Origin: Acidimicrobiia bacterium
GTDB lineage: Bacteria; Actinomycetota; Acidimicrobiia; Spongiisociales; UBA4744
Length of the DNA: 48,138 nt
Direction of reading: 5' to 3'
Assembly (NCBI GenBank): GCA_029863625.1
Contig: JAOTUY010000017.1
Location: 1-48,138 of the forward strand
Below, one piece after another: positions 16,344-24,284 of this stretch (position 1 is the first letter of the stretch; each line of letters opens with the position of its first letter). The position numbers were made by a program, and so were the translations under genes. The notes under the pieces are model-generated. The model was not told where the DNA came from and did no database searches. It worked only from the letters and a program-made list of their open reading frames with translations.

Positions 16344-17464
16344 CCAAAGACCGAGGATCGCCTGGACCGCCCGGGGCCGTTGTCGCTACCCGGTACTGGC
16401 ACCCACTCACCGACGGAAGGGTCCAATGTGACCTATGCCCGCGGCAATGCAAGCTCCATGAGGGGCAACGGGGATTGTGCTTCGTGCGGGCCAGACTCGA
16501 GGACGGGATCGTGCTCACCACCTACGGTCGGTCGTCGGGATTCTGCGTCGATCCCATCGAGAAGAAGCCACTCAACCACTTTCTCCCCGGGACCCCGGTG
16601 CTGTCCTTTGGAACCGCCGGATGCAATCTTGCCTGCCGCTTCTGCCAGAACTGGGACATTTCCAAGGCCCGCCAAACCGACCGGCTCACCGATCAGGCCA
16701 CCCCGAAGCAGATCGCCCGGGCGGCCGTCCAACTCGGTTGCCGCAGCGTTGCATTCACCTACAACGATCCCGTCATCTTCCACGAATACGCTACCGACGT
16801 AGCCCGGGCCTGCCACGCGGTCGGGGTGCGTACGGTGGTGGTAACCGCCGGGTATGTGTGTCCGGAGCCACGGGCCGAGTTCTACACGCACATGGACGCA
16901 GCCAATGTGGATCTAAAAGCGTTCACCGAGGACTTCTACAAGCGGGTGTGCGCCGGCCACCTGCAGCCCGTCTTGGACACGCTGCAGTACCTCCACGATG
17001 AAACCGACGTGTGGCTGGAGATCACCACTCTGCTGATTCCCGACTTGAACGACTCGGATCAGGAGATCGACCGGCTGACCTCGTGGATCATGGATCAGCT
17101 CGGCCCAGACGTTCCGCTGCACTTCACCGCCTTTCACCCTGATTTCAGAATGCTCGACCGGCCACCCACTCCCCCGGCCACCCTTACCCGCGCCCGCGCA
17201 ATCGGGCTGGCCAACGGGCTCCGTTACGTGTACACGGGCAACGTGGTAGATCCCGATGGCCAGACCACCCGATGCCACGCATGTGGGACGGTCGTGATCG
17301 GCCGCGACTGGCACACACTGGGTCGGTGGGGGCTCGACAGCGAGGGAAGGTGCTCTGGGTGCGGGACCACCTGTGCTGGAGTATTTGATCCGGCCTGCCC
17401 GGGCTCTTGGGGTGGACGGCAACTTCCGGTCCGGCTTGGCGACCTCAGCGAGCAGGCCCGATGA
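16340..17464 (+). CDS. amrS: AmmeMemoRadiSam system radical SAM enzyme
   Basis: 374 aa, starting at the ATG in the ATGA overlap with the previous gene. An N-terminal cysteine cluster (CDLCPRQCKLHEGQRGLC) is followed by the radical SAM motif CNLACRFC (Cys95, Cys99, Cys102), the barrel (NVDLKAFTEDFYKRVC) and a C-terminal zinc-ribbon pair (CHACGTVVIG, CSGCGTTCAG). This order is diagnostic of AmrS. Its last 20 bases overlap the convergent MEMO gene. AMMECR1, the third member of the usual trio, is not in the window. The reaction is not established. Confidence 0.9.
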   Translation: MTKDRGSPGPPGAVVATRYWHPLTDGRVQCDLCPRQCKLHEGQRGLCFVRARLEDGIVLTTYGRSSGFCVDPIEKKPLNHFLPGTPVLSFGTAGCNLACRFCQNWDISKARQTDRLTDQATPKQIARAAVQLGCRSVAFTYNDPVIFHEYATDVARACHAVGVRTVVVTAGYVCPEPRAEFYTHMDAANVDLKAFTEDFYKRVCAGHLQPVLDTLQYLHDETDVWLEITTLLIPDLNDSDQEIDRLTSWIMDQLGPDVPLHFTAFHPDFRMLDRPPTPPATLTRARAIGLANGLRYVYTGNVVDPDGQTTRCHACGTVVIGRDWHTLGRWGLDSEGRCSGCGTTCAGVFDPACPGSWGGRQLPVRLGDLSEQAR

Positions 17465-18260
17465 CGAACGAGCCGTAACCGACCACGGCGTCTCGGCCCC
17501 CGGCCGTATCCCCGGATGACCGCAGGTCGAGCAGGGAACACTTCCAACCTTCCTTCCTGGCCAGCTGCAACACCGCCTGAACGCCGACCAATCCGCAGGC
17601 ATCGTCCCTGCCAAGATCGTCGGGATGCAGAGCCACGATGGCCCGGGCCGTACGCGCATCTTGCGCCAGGGCTGCGTTGTAGTCCAGGTAATGAGAGAGG
17701 TCCGAGCTGATGACCGCGACGACCCCCTCAGCCTTCATCAACTCCCCGAGCACTTCTGCCACCGTCTCTGGTTCGACAGCTCCGGTGAGCAGAGCCAGCA
17801 CAGCGAACTGACCGAGCACTTCCTGCAGAAACGGGAGTTGTACCTCAACGCTGTGTTCACGAACATGGGCCGCCCGATTGGGAGCAGCGGCGGCGCGGGA
17901 CTCGGCGATCGCCGTCAGCTCGGCATCCACCGGCACAACACCCAGTGGAGTGGCGAGACCCTCGACACCCGGCGTCGCCAACCCCGTGAAGGCAACGAAG
18001 TGCGAAGGTCCGACCACGACCAGCCTTCGGGGACAGGCCGCGGTCTGCATGAGCCGGTAGGCGGTGGCTGCTACCGGTCCGGAGTAGACGTAGCCGGCAT
18101 GCGGCACGATGAGGATCCTTGCCGTGACCGCTGTTTCGGGAACAGTGGCCGCCGCAAGCATTCCATCGACCGACAAGCGCAATTCCTCCGGATCGGACGG
18201 GTAGAAGGTCCCGGCTACTGCCGGCGACCGTATCGAGCTCTGCAGACGGCCTGGCTTCAT
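17445..18260 (-). CDS. amrB: AmmeMemoRadiSam system protein B (MEMO1 family)
   Basis: 271 aa from ATG 18258-18260; a TTG at 18287 is an alternative. Conserved family segments are RSPAVAGTFYPSDPEEL, PHAGYVYSGPVA, GPSHF, EHSVEVQLPFLQ and SSDLSHYLDY. The fold is related to class III extradiol dioxygenases, with the His residues of PHAGY, EHSVE and DLSHY in the metal-site positions. It is convergent with amrS and overlaps its 3' end, so it is not in the same operon although it belongs to the same system. Confidence 0.9.
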   Translation of the reverse strand: MKPGRLQSSIRSPAVAGTFYPSDPEELRLSVDGMLAAATVPETAVTARILIVPHAGYVYSGPVAATAYRLMQTAACPRRLVVVGPSHFVAFTGLATPGVEGLATPLGVVPVDAELTAIAESRAAAAPNRAAHVREHSVEVQLPFLQEVLGQFAVLALLTGAVEPETVAEVLGELMKAEGVVAVISSDLSHYLDYNAALAQDARTARAIVALHPDDLGRDDACGLVGVQAVLQLARKEGWKCSLLDLRSSGDTAGGRDAVVGYGSFVIGPAR

Positions 18261-18457
18261 GCGCGATGTCTGCCTATCTTTCAGCAAGTCCAGCGAGCAT
18301 CCCTGGGTGCAGCTCCCACTGTCGCGCTACCTGAAGGTCGGTGCATAGAGGCCATCGACCTGTGGAGCATGCACCGTCTTGGGAAGCTAGACACGTAGTG
18401 TTGCGGTCAGCGGGCCGAAGTCCAGCATTCTCGCTGCTGAAACCGGAGGGTGGATAC

Positions 18458-19297
18458 GTGAACAAAGTCGCCGTGGTAACCGACTCTGTCGCCATGCTTC
18501 CTGAGCAACTCATTCGAGATCTGAACATTCGGGTCGTGCCCATCGTCCTCAACCTCGACGGCCGGTCCTACCGGGATGGGATAGATCTGACGACCTCGGA
18601 GTTCTACCGGTTGTTGGCCACCAGTGGCGAACTTCCGACGACGGCCGCGCCTTCGGTTGGCGAGTTCGTCCGGATCTTTGAAGAAGCTCTGACCGGCGCT
18701 GAGGCGGTGGTGGCCATACACGTCTCTTCTCAGCTCACCTCCGTGTACAGCAGCGCGTTGCTGGCCGCCGACTCGGTCGGAGGACAGGTCCGTGTTCTCG
18801 ATTCGCAGTCCGCCACGATGGCCGAGGGGTTTGTCGCGCTGGCCGCGGCCAGGGCCGCTCGAGCCGCGGCAGATCTCGACGCGGTAGTGGCCACCGCCGA
18901 AGAGGTCCGGTCCAAGGTCCGGTTCTTCGCCTTTCTGGAGACGCTCGAGTACCTCCGACGGGGTGGACGCGTCGGAGGTGCCGCCGCTTTGATGGGGAAC
19001 GCCATCCAGCTCAAGCCAATCATTCATGTCGTCGACGGACAGATCGCACCGCTCGCCCGACCTCGCACCCGTCGCAAAGCGACCCAGGCCATGCTCGACA
19101 TCATGTCGTCTGAGGTAGCCAAGCAATCCGTGCACGCGGCAGTCCTCCACGCCGATAGGTTCGACGATGCGGAAGACCTTCGCAAACGTGTCGAAAACCG
19201 GTTCGACTGCCTCGAGTTGTACGTGACCGAGTTGACCCCGGTTATGGGAACCCATACCGGCCCCGGCCTGCTCGGCCTTGCGTACTACGTGGAATAG
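18458..19297 (+). CDS. DegV family fatty-acid-binding protein
   Basis: 279 aa, starting at GTG 18458 behind GGAGGG. The DegV pattern is clear: KVAVVTDSVAMLP at the start, TTAAPSVGEF in place of the usual TSQPSPG loop, HVSSQLTSVYSSA, and TGPGLLGLAYY at the end. In Firmicutes, DegV proteins (FakB) present fatty acids to a kinase for phospholipid synthesis. Here the next gene, two bases on, is a PlsY-like acyltransferase, supporting a lipid role. No FakA kinase is visible in the window. Confidence 0.9.
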   Translation: MNKVAVVTDSVAMLPEQLIRDLNIRVVPIVLNLDGRSYRDGIDLTTSEFYRLLATSGELPTTAAPSVGEFVRIFEEALTGAEAVVAIHVSSQLTSVYSSALLAADSVGGQVRVLDSQSATMAEGFVALAAARAARAAADLDAVVATAEEVRSKVRFFAFLETLEYLRRGGRVGGAAALMGNAIQLKPIIHVVDGQIAPLARPRTRRKATQAMLDIMSSEVAKQSVHAAVLHADRFDDAEDLRKRVENRFDCLELYVTELTPVMGTHTGPGLLGLAYYVE

Positions 19298-19299
19298 CG

Positions 19300-19965
19300 G
19301 TGGCTCTCGAGGCCGGGCTGCTCATCGTCGGCGCCTACGTCGTTGGATCTATCCCAACCGGCTACCTGGCAGCCCGCCTTTTGAAAGACATGGATCTGCG
19401 CCGCTACGGGAGCGGCACGCCGACCGGGTCGATGGTTTACGAGCATGTCGCCCGCTGGGCGGTCATCCCGGTCGGCCTGATTGATATCGGCAAAGTCGCT
19501 CTCCCAACTTGGCTGGCCCTGCAACTGGAACTCGGCGTCGGGGGGGCGACGGCGGCCGGGTTGACTGCGGTGGTCGGCCACAACTGGCCACTTTTCCTTG
19601 GTTTCACCGGGGGAAGAGGCGTCAGTGGATTCTTGGGCGTCCTCGCGGTGATCTTTCCTCTCGGAACGGCGTGGCTGCTCGGCTTTCTTCTCGTTGGGTG
19701 GCGGCTCGGCGACTCGACTGTGTGGACCTTGGCCGCCCTGGCCACCCTCCCGGTGTTCTCGTGGCAAGTCGATGGCCCGGCGATCATGCCGGTCACGGCA
19801 GGAGCCATGGTGCTGCTCACGCTGGCCAAACGAGTGGAGGCCAACCGTCGGCCCCTGCCCTCTGCCGGCCCCAATCGACGCCGAGTCGTGTTACGACGAC
19901 TGCTTTTCGACCGGGATGTCAGCTCCCACCACGACTGGATCCGCCGGACTCCGGATAAACCTTGA
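19300..19965 (+). CDS. Divergent PlsY-like glycerol-3-phosphate acyltransferase family protein
   Basis: 221 aa from a GTG two bases after the degV stop. It has about five hydrophobic segments, and the order of PlsY motifs is kept: GSIPTGYLAARLLKDMDLRR near the N terminus, GHNWPLFLGF in the middle, and GGRGVSG. However, the glycerol-phosphate loop of PlsY, normally GSGN.GATN, reads YGSGTPTGSMVYEHV, and GGKG is GGRG. PlsY transfers acyl from acyl-phosphate to glycerol-3-phosphate at the membrane; this protein may use another acceptor. The C terminus is a basic tail of about 40 residues. Confidence 0.8.
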   Translation: MALEAGLLIVGAYVVGSIPTGYLAARLLKDMDLRRYGSGTPTGSMVYEHVARWAVIPVGLIDIGKVALPTWLALQLELGVGGATAAGLTAVVGHNWPLFLGFTGGRGVSGFLGVLAVIFPLGTAWLLGFLLVGWRLGDSTVWTLAALATLPVFSWQVDGPAIMPVTAGAMVLLTLAKRVEANRRPLPSAGPNRRRVVLRRLLFDRDVSSHHDWIRRTPDKP

Positions 19966-20092
19966 GTGGGAGGCCAATGATGAAGGGCGGCGCATCACTC
20001 GCTGGAGCCGCCACCCGGAAGTTACCCGACGGTAGGGTCGAGAGCAGAGGGGGGTTTGAGATAGTTGCAGTCCATCGCGCGGAATCAAAGAT

Positions 20093-20509
20093 ATGAACGA
20101 GCAGGAGGCGCTGCGAAGCTTGGCCGGAGCCGAGGTCGGACGACTGGCCACAGTTGATCCGACCGGGCATCCCCATCTGGTGCCGTTTGTGTTCGTGGTG
20201 GAGGGCCGCAGCATCGTCACGGTGATCGACAACAAACCCAAACGTACCCGGGCACTCAAGAGACTCGCGAACATCGCTGCCAACCCCCGAGTCAGCGTGC
20301 TCGTCGACCACTACGAAACCGACTGGTCGCGGCTGTGGTGGGTACGCGCCGACGGGCAGGCTCGAGTGGTCAGAACCGGTCACGAACTCGAGAGGTGCAT
20401 CACCTTGCTATCTCGGGCCTACCCGCAGTACGCGGTTTCCCATCCGCCGGGTCCCGCGATTGTCATTGAGATCGCGAAGATCACCGGCTGGTCGGCCGGC
20501 GGCCACTAG
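20093..20509 (+). CDS. PPOX-class F420-dependent oxidoreductase (TIGR03668-like)
   Basis: 138 aa with a split-barrel flavin/F420-binding fold. The segments VGRLATVDPTGHPHLVPFVF, IDNKPKRTRALKRLANI, NPRVSVLVDHY and WWVRADGQARV match the actinobacterial PPOX-type family that binds coenzyme F420. The natural substrate is unknown; relatives reduce small organic molecules. The start at ATG 20093 lacks a good Shine-Dalgarno sequence but fits the family N terminus. Confidence 0.88.
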   Translation: MNEQEALRSLAGAEVGRLATVDPTGHPHLVPFVFVVEGRSIVTVIDNKPKRTRALKRLANIAANPRVSVLVDHYETDWSRLWWVRADGQARVVRTGHELERCITLLSRAYPQYAVSHPPGPAIVIEIAKITGWSAGGH

Positions 20510-20722
20510 CAGGACCGTGCAGTGCAGCAGCGCCGGCGTGGGCTTCGAGATCGTGCCGGCCGGATCCCGAAGGGCCGACCAACCAAACCAGTACTGGATC
20601 AGGAATGACTGCCATCGCCCCCCAAGCCTACGGCGGGGCGCCGGTCCGGCAAGCAAGAGATCTTGCCTTGGGAGTGTTGTATCCGCTTGCAGCCTGCGCC
20701 GGTCGTTAACCTGCTCCAGGTT

Positions 20723-21589
20723 ATGGGCCCGACTGAACCTGCCACTGCCACCCTACTGCTCTCGTGCCGCGACCAGAGAGGCCTCGTCGCCGCTGTGGCG
20801 AGCTTCATCTTCGAACACGGCGGCAACATCATCCACGCCGACCAGCACACCGACCAGCAAGAGTCGTATTTCCTGCAGCGGGTTGAGTGGCAGTTGGACG
20901 GCTTCGGTCTCAATAGGGAAGAAATCGCCTCGGCCTTCCGGCCGATCGCGGATCGATTCGACATGACGTGGCGGCTGAGCTTCTCGGATCGGAGCGCCCG
21001 AATCGCCATTCTCGTTTCAAAGCAGGCCCATTGCCTGTACGACCTCTTGGCCAGGAGTCGGATGGGCGAGGTGCGGGCCGAGATTCGAGTGGTCGTGAGC
21101 AACCACCCGGATCTCGAATCGATCGCCGCCGATTTCGGAGTCGAATTCCACTATCTTCCAGTCACCCCGGACACCAGAGCCGAACAGGAAGCGTCCCTGT
21201 CGACCTTGCTCAACCGGCAAGCCATTGAAGTGGTCGTCCTCGCCCGTTACATGCAGATCCTCTCACCCTCCTTCGTTGAGTCGTACGCCAACCGGATCAT
21301 CAACATTCACCACTCTTTCCTGCCGGCATTTGCAGGAGCCAAGCCCTACCACCAGGCCCACGAGCGTGGCGTGAAGGTCATTGGGGCCACCGCCCACTAC
21401 GTCACGGGAGAACTCGATGCCGGACCGATCATCGAACAGGACGTCGCCCGGGTCAGCCACCGTGACAACGTCACCGACCTTGCTCGCAAGGGTCGTGATC
21501 TCGAGACCATCGTGCTGGCCCGCGCCGTGCACCGCCACCTCGAGAACCGCATCGTCGTCTACGGCAATAAAACCGTCGTCTTCGATTGA
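20723..21589 (+). CDS. purU: Formyltetrahydrofolate deformylase
   Basis: The enzyme hydrolyses 10-formyl-THF to THF and formate, balancing one-carbon pools. The 288 aa comprise an N-terminal ACT domain (LLLSCRDQRGLVAAVASFIF, about residues 10-85) and a formyltransferase domain with INIHHSFLPAFAGAKPY and GATAHYVTGELDAGPII, containing the catalytic Asn, His and Asp. ATG 20723 gives the usual family length; the open frame extends to a TTG at 20663 without homology. A short stem (GGCAAG/CTTGCC, 20648-20667) lies just upstream. Confidence 0.94.
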   Translation: MGPTEPATATLLLSCRDQRGLVAAVASFIFEHGGNIIHADQHTDQQESYFLQRVEWQLDGFGLNREEIASAFRPIADRFDMTWRLSFSDRSARIAILVSKQAHCLYDLLARSRMGEVRAEIRVVVSNHPDLESIAADFGVEFHYLPVTPDTRAEQEASLSTLLNRQAIEVVVLARYMQILSPSFVESYANRIINIHHSFLPAFAGAKPYHQAHERGVKVIGATAHYVTGELDAGPIIEQDVARVSHRDNVTDLARKGRDLETIVLARAVHRHLENRIVVYGNKTVVFD

Positions 21590-21809
21590 CTCGACGTGGA
21601 ACCCCACCCTGGAGGTCGCCGGAGAGAAGAACCATGAGCTCAGTGAGGTGGGGTCGACAGGCGCCCGCTCTCGCTCGGCCGTCGTTCGGCAGGCTGGTCT
21701 GCTGTCTCTGATAGGGGCGTTCTTGGCCGGCGCTGCGCGAACCGCCGGCAATATTCTCGCCATGTTCTGAGTTCGCGTCTGGGAAAGGACTCGAGACAGA
21801 CCCATCCCC

Positions 21810-21815
21810 TAATCT
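21810..21815 (+). promoter_or_regulatory. -10 box of the asparaginase-domain gene
   Basis: TAATCT ends six bases before GTG 21822, and no Shine-Dalgarno sequence is present: leaderless layout. Confidence 0.45.
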
Positions 21816-21821
21816 CTTCCC

Positions 21822-22331
21822 GTGACCGACTTTCACCTGATCATCGTCTCGACCGGCGGAACGATCGAAAAGACCTATGAGACCTCCTCGGGGGCGCTCG
21901 CCAACCGCGAGACCGTCCTAGATCACATGCTGGCGCAACTGCGGACGCCGGATCTGCGAATCAACCGGGTGCATCTCATGAACAAAGACAGCTTGGAGAT
22001 GACCGGAGAGGATCACGTACTCATTGCCCGCTCTGCCCATCAGTCCGCCGACGAAAGCAACGGAGTTATCGTCGTCCACGGGACCGATCGGTTGGCCGCA
22101 AGCGGCGAAGCGACCACCGCAATCGGAACACCCGCCGCTCCCATCGTCTTCACGGGGGCCATGCGACCGTTCGAGCTTCGGGACACCGATGCGCTGCAGA
22201 ACCTCACCGAGGCGTTGCTCGCCGTGCGGTTGCTCAACCCGGGGGTGTACGTGGCCATGCACAACCGGGTGTTGGCCTTCCCGGGAGTCGTCAAGGACCG
22301 CGCGGCAGGCACGTTCGTCAGGACCGACTGA
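21822..22331 (+). CDS. Single-domain asparaginase family protein, 169 aa
   Basis: The N-terminal L-asparaginase domain is complete: STGGTIEKTY with the nucleophilic Thr, and VIVVHGTDRLA with the Thr-Asp pair of the second triad, then TGAMRPFELRDTDALQNL. The C-terminal domain of standard 320-350-aa asparaginases is missing, and no remnant follows, because the next gene begins 21 bases later. Stand-alone domains of this length exist as their own group, so it is not obviously broken. Activity towards asparagine is not assured. Confidence 0.85.
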   Translation: MTDFHLIIVSTGGTIEKTYETSSGALANRETVLDHMLAQLRTPDLRINRVHLMNKDSLEMTGEDHVLIARSAHQSADESNGVIVVHGTDRLAASGEATTAIGTPAAPIVFTGAMRPFELRDTDALQNLTEALLAVRLLNPGVYVAMHNRVLAFPGVVKDRAAGTFVRTD

Positions 22332-22339
22332 CGGCAGGC

Positions 22340-22345
22340 TAGGGT
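22340..22345 (+). promoter_or_regulatory. -10 box of the MBL-fold gene
   Basis: TAGGGT ends seven bases before GTG 22353, consistent with a leaderless transcript; AAGGT also lies close by, so a weak ribosome site cannot be excluded. Confidence 0.4.
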
Positions 22346-22352
22346 CAAGGTC

Positions 22353-22982
22353 GTGACGACCATACGACGCCTCACTGACTCCTGCCTCGTGGTCACCAGC
22401 GACGATGGTGCCACGCTCTTCGACCCCGGCTTCCACACATTCGATTCCGGAGAGATCGACCTCGACTCGATCGGCGACATCTCCCGGGTGCTGATCACTC
22501 ACGAACACGGCGACCACGTGAAACCCGACTTCGTGCGATGGCTGGTGGATCGCCGATCGAATCTCACTGTGTTCTCGAACCGGGCCGTTGCCGACCTGCT
22601 GGCCGGCCACGGGATCGAGGTGACGACAGCCGATCCGGTTGGAGTCAGCTCCGAGGATGTGCTCCATGAGATGATCCCGAACGGTGCGCAACCCCCCAAC
22701 CGGGCCTATACGATCGACGGAGTGCTCACCCACCCCGGTGACAGCTACCAGCCAACCAGCACGGCTCCGGTGCTGGCCCTGCCTCTGCTGATCCCCTGGG
22801 GGTCCACCACCCAGTCGGTCGAGTTCGCCCGCCGGTTGGCACCAAAGCAGGTGATCCCGATCCACGACTTCTATCTCAACGAGGGCGGCCGGAGCTTGAT
22901 CTACGGAATGGCCAAGAACGTGCTCGCCCAATCCGGAATCGAAGTGATCACCATCAATTGGGGTGAAACGGCCACCATCTAG
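22353..22982 (+). CDS. Metallo-beta-lactamase-fold hydrolase (UlaG-like)
   Basis: 209 aa. The zinc ligands are in LITHEHGDHVKP (HxHxDH), THPGDSY (His, Asp) and VIPIHDFY (His). The sheet start TIRRLTDSCLVVTSDDGATLFDP is typical of the UlaG/YtnP-like group that acts on phosphodiesters, lactones or similar. There is no secretion signal. It follows the asparaginase-domain gene by 21 bases on the same strand. Substrate unknown. Confidence 0.87.
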   Translation: MTTIRRLTDSCLVVTSDDGATLFDPGFHTFDSGEIDLDSIGDISRVLITHEHGDHVKPDFVRWLVDRRSNLTVFSNRAVADLLAGHGIEVTTADPVGVSSEDVLHEMIPNGAQPPNRAYTIDGVLTHPGDSYQPTSTAPVLALPLLIPWGSTTQSVEFARRLAPKQVIPIHDFYLNEGGRSLIYGMAKNVLAQSGIEVITINWGETATI

Positions 22983-23044
22983 CCACGATCCACCAGCGCG
23001 ACCGTCACAGATTGCCCGGCCTACCCGCGTAGAGTGAGAGCAAC

Positions 23045-23238
23045 ATGACGACCACCGAGAAACCCGCCACCCAAGTTGTCCTCCGAAGCCGTAGCGCCCA
23101 ACGCCCTATCTCCGCGACCTCCAGGTATCTGATCTCAGCCGATGAGCGGGCCATGATCGAAGCCATTGGGAGCGGGTAGCGGCCGCCATCATGGCCGAAA
23201 CTGGAAAAGTGATCACTGAAACCCGGGCCCTCGGCTAG
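23045..23238 (+). pseudogene. Small gene with an apparent one-base deletion
   Basis: ATG 23045 opens a 44-codon frame ending at TAG 23177-23179 (MTTTEKPATQVVLRSR ... RYLISADERAMIEAIGSG). Just before the stop, the -1 frame continues as ERVAAAIMAETGKVITETRA and ends at TAG 23236. Joined at 23170-23172 the two give a natural-looking 64-aa helix-rich protein. So either a base was lost in the genome or assembly, or the 44-aa product is real. No family is recognised. Confidence 0.4.
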
Positions 23239-23282
23239 GCGTCCAAGATGCGAAGGAACCCTGGTACGCAAAGGAGCGATTT

Positions 23283-24269
23283 GTGAACTACCGTCGCCAA
23301 TCGCGGTTGATGCTGACGGCAGCCACCCTGGTCTTGCTGGCGGCCGCCTGCGGTCCGGCCGGCGACACCGGGACCGGAACCGACGCAACCACCACTACCT
23401 CGACAACCCCGACCACCACCATCCCGAGCGTCTTCGTGGCCGAACTGACCCTCACCATCGGCACAAACGACCGACCCGAAGAGTTCGAAGCGACGCTGCA
23501 ATGCGGGGCCGATATCGCCGGTACGGGCCACCTGGCCGACACTGCGGCAAAGGCTTGCGATTTTCTGGGCGGGTCATCAGAGGCACAGGTTTTGTTGTTA
23601 CAGGGCCCCGCCACCGACCGGGCCTGCACCGAGATCTACGGCGGCGGTGAGGTCGCCGGCATCATCGGGACCGTCAATGGGGGTGCCGTTGCCGCGTCGA
23701 TCGACCGGGCCAATGGATGCGGCATCGCCGACTGGGATCTCCTGCAACCCATCCTGGTCGAACCGTATGACCTGGCCCGCCAGAACGCCGCCGGCGATTG
23801 CTCCGGAGTGACCGCCCCGATCGAAAACCCGAATCAGGCCGAACTCCCGAGGCTTGTGTCCGAGGTCAGGACCGCTCTCCTCACCGAAGCCGCATCCTGC
23901 GACTACGAGGGATTGGCAGACAGAGCTATTGCCGACGGTACCAACGTGTCCTTCGGGGATGATGACGATCCGGCTGCGTTTTGGCGTGATCTGGAGTCCG
24001 CGGGGGGTACGCCCATGGCCGACATGATCGCCGTACTGCAACTGGCGCCCGGCACCATGGACCTCGGGCAAGGCACCCTCTTCTATGCGTGGCCGGCGGT
24101 AGCCGTGCTGGAAGACTGGAACGAAGCCACGAGCGAACAGCGGTCCGAACTCGCCGACCTGTTCGGCGCCGAAGCCCTGGCCGACTGGGATTCGTTCGGT
24201 GGCTATATCGGCTACCGGGTGGGGATCACCGATGCGGGCGCCTGGGCGTTCTTCGTAGCCGGCGACTGA
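23283..24269 (+). CDS. Lipoprotein with a subtilisin-inhibitor-like (SSI) domain
   Basis: 328 aa from GTG 23283 behind AGGAG. A lipobox (LLAAAC, Cys23) and a Thr-rich linker precede the SSI-like domain at about residues 54-155. Its four cysteines (74, 92, 115, 146) match the two disulfides of Streptomyces subtilisin inhibitor, and CTEIYGGGEVAGIIGTVNG and RANGCGIADWD are family signatures. SSI proteins block subtilisin-type proteases. The last 170 residues are an extra acidic domain I do not recognise. It is probably on the outer face of the membrane. Confidence 0.82.
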   Translation: MNYRRQSRLMLTAATLVLLAAACGPAGDTGTGTDATTTTSTTPTTTIPSVFVAELTLTIGTNDRPEEFEATLQCGADIAGTGHLADTAAKACDFLGGSSEAQVLLLQGPATDRACTEIYGGGEVAGIIGTVNGGAVAASIDRANGCGIADWDLLQPILVEPYDLARQNAAGDCSGVTAPIENPNQAELPRLVSEVRTALLTEAASCDYEGLADRAIADGTNVSFGDDDDPAAFWRDLESAGGTPMADMIAVLQLAPGTMDLGQGTLFYAWPAVAVLEDWNEATSEQRSELADLFGAEALADWDSFGGYIGYRVGITDAGAWAFFVAGD

Positions 24270-24284
24270 GCAACCAGGCCTTGC

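Noticed and set aside
21648..21770. 40-codon hydrophobic ORF after purU (VGSTGARSRSAVVRQ... ending AGNILAMF)
   Set aside because: It has a weak start, overlaps an equally plausible 25-codon ORF, and has no family; kept only as a note.
23283..24269. SSI lipoprotein as inhibitor of the subtilase at 42697-44010
   Set aside because: The protease has no export signal and the inhibitor is external, so they should not meet; the genes are 18 kb apart.
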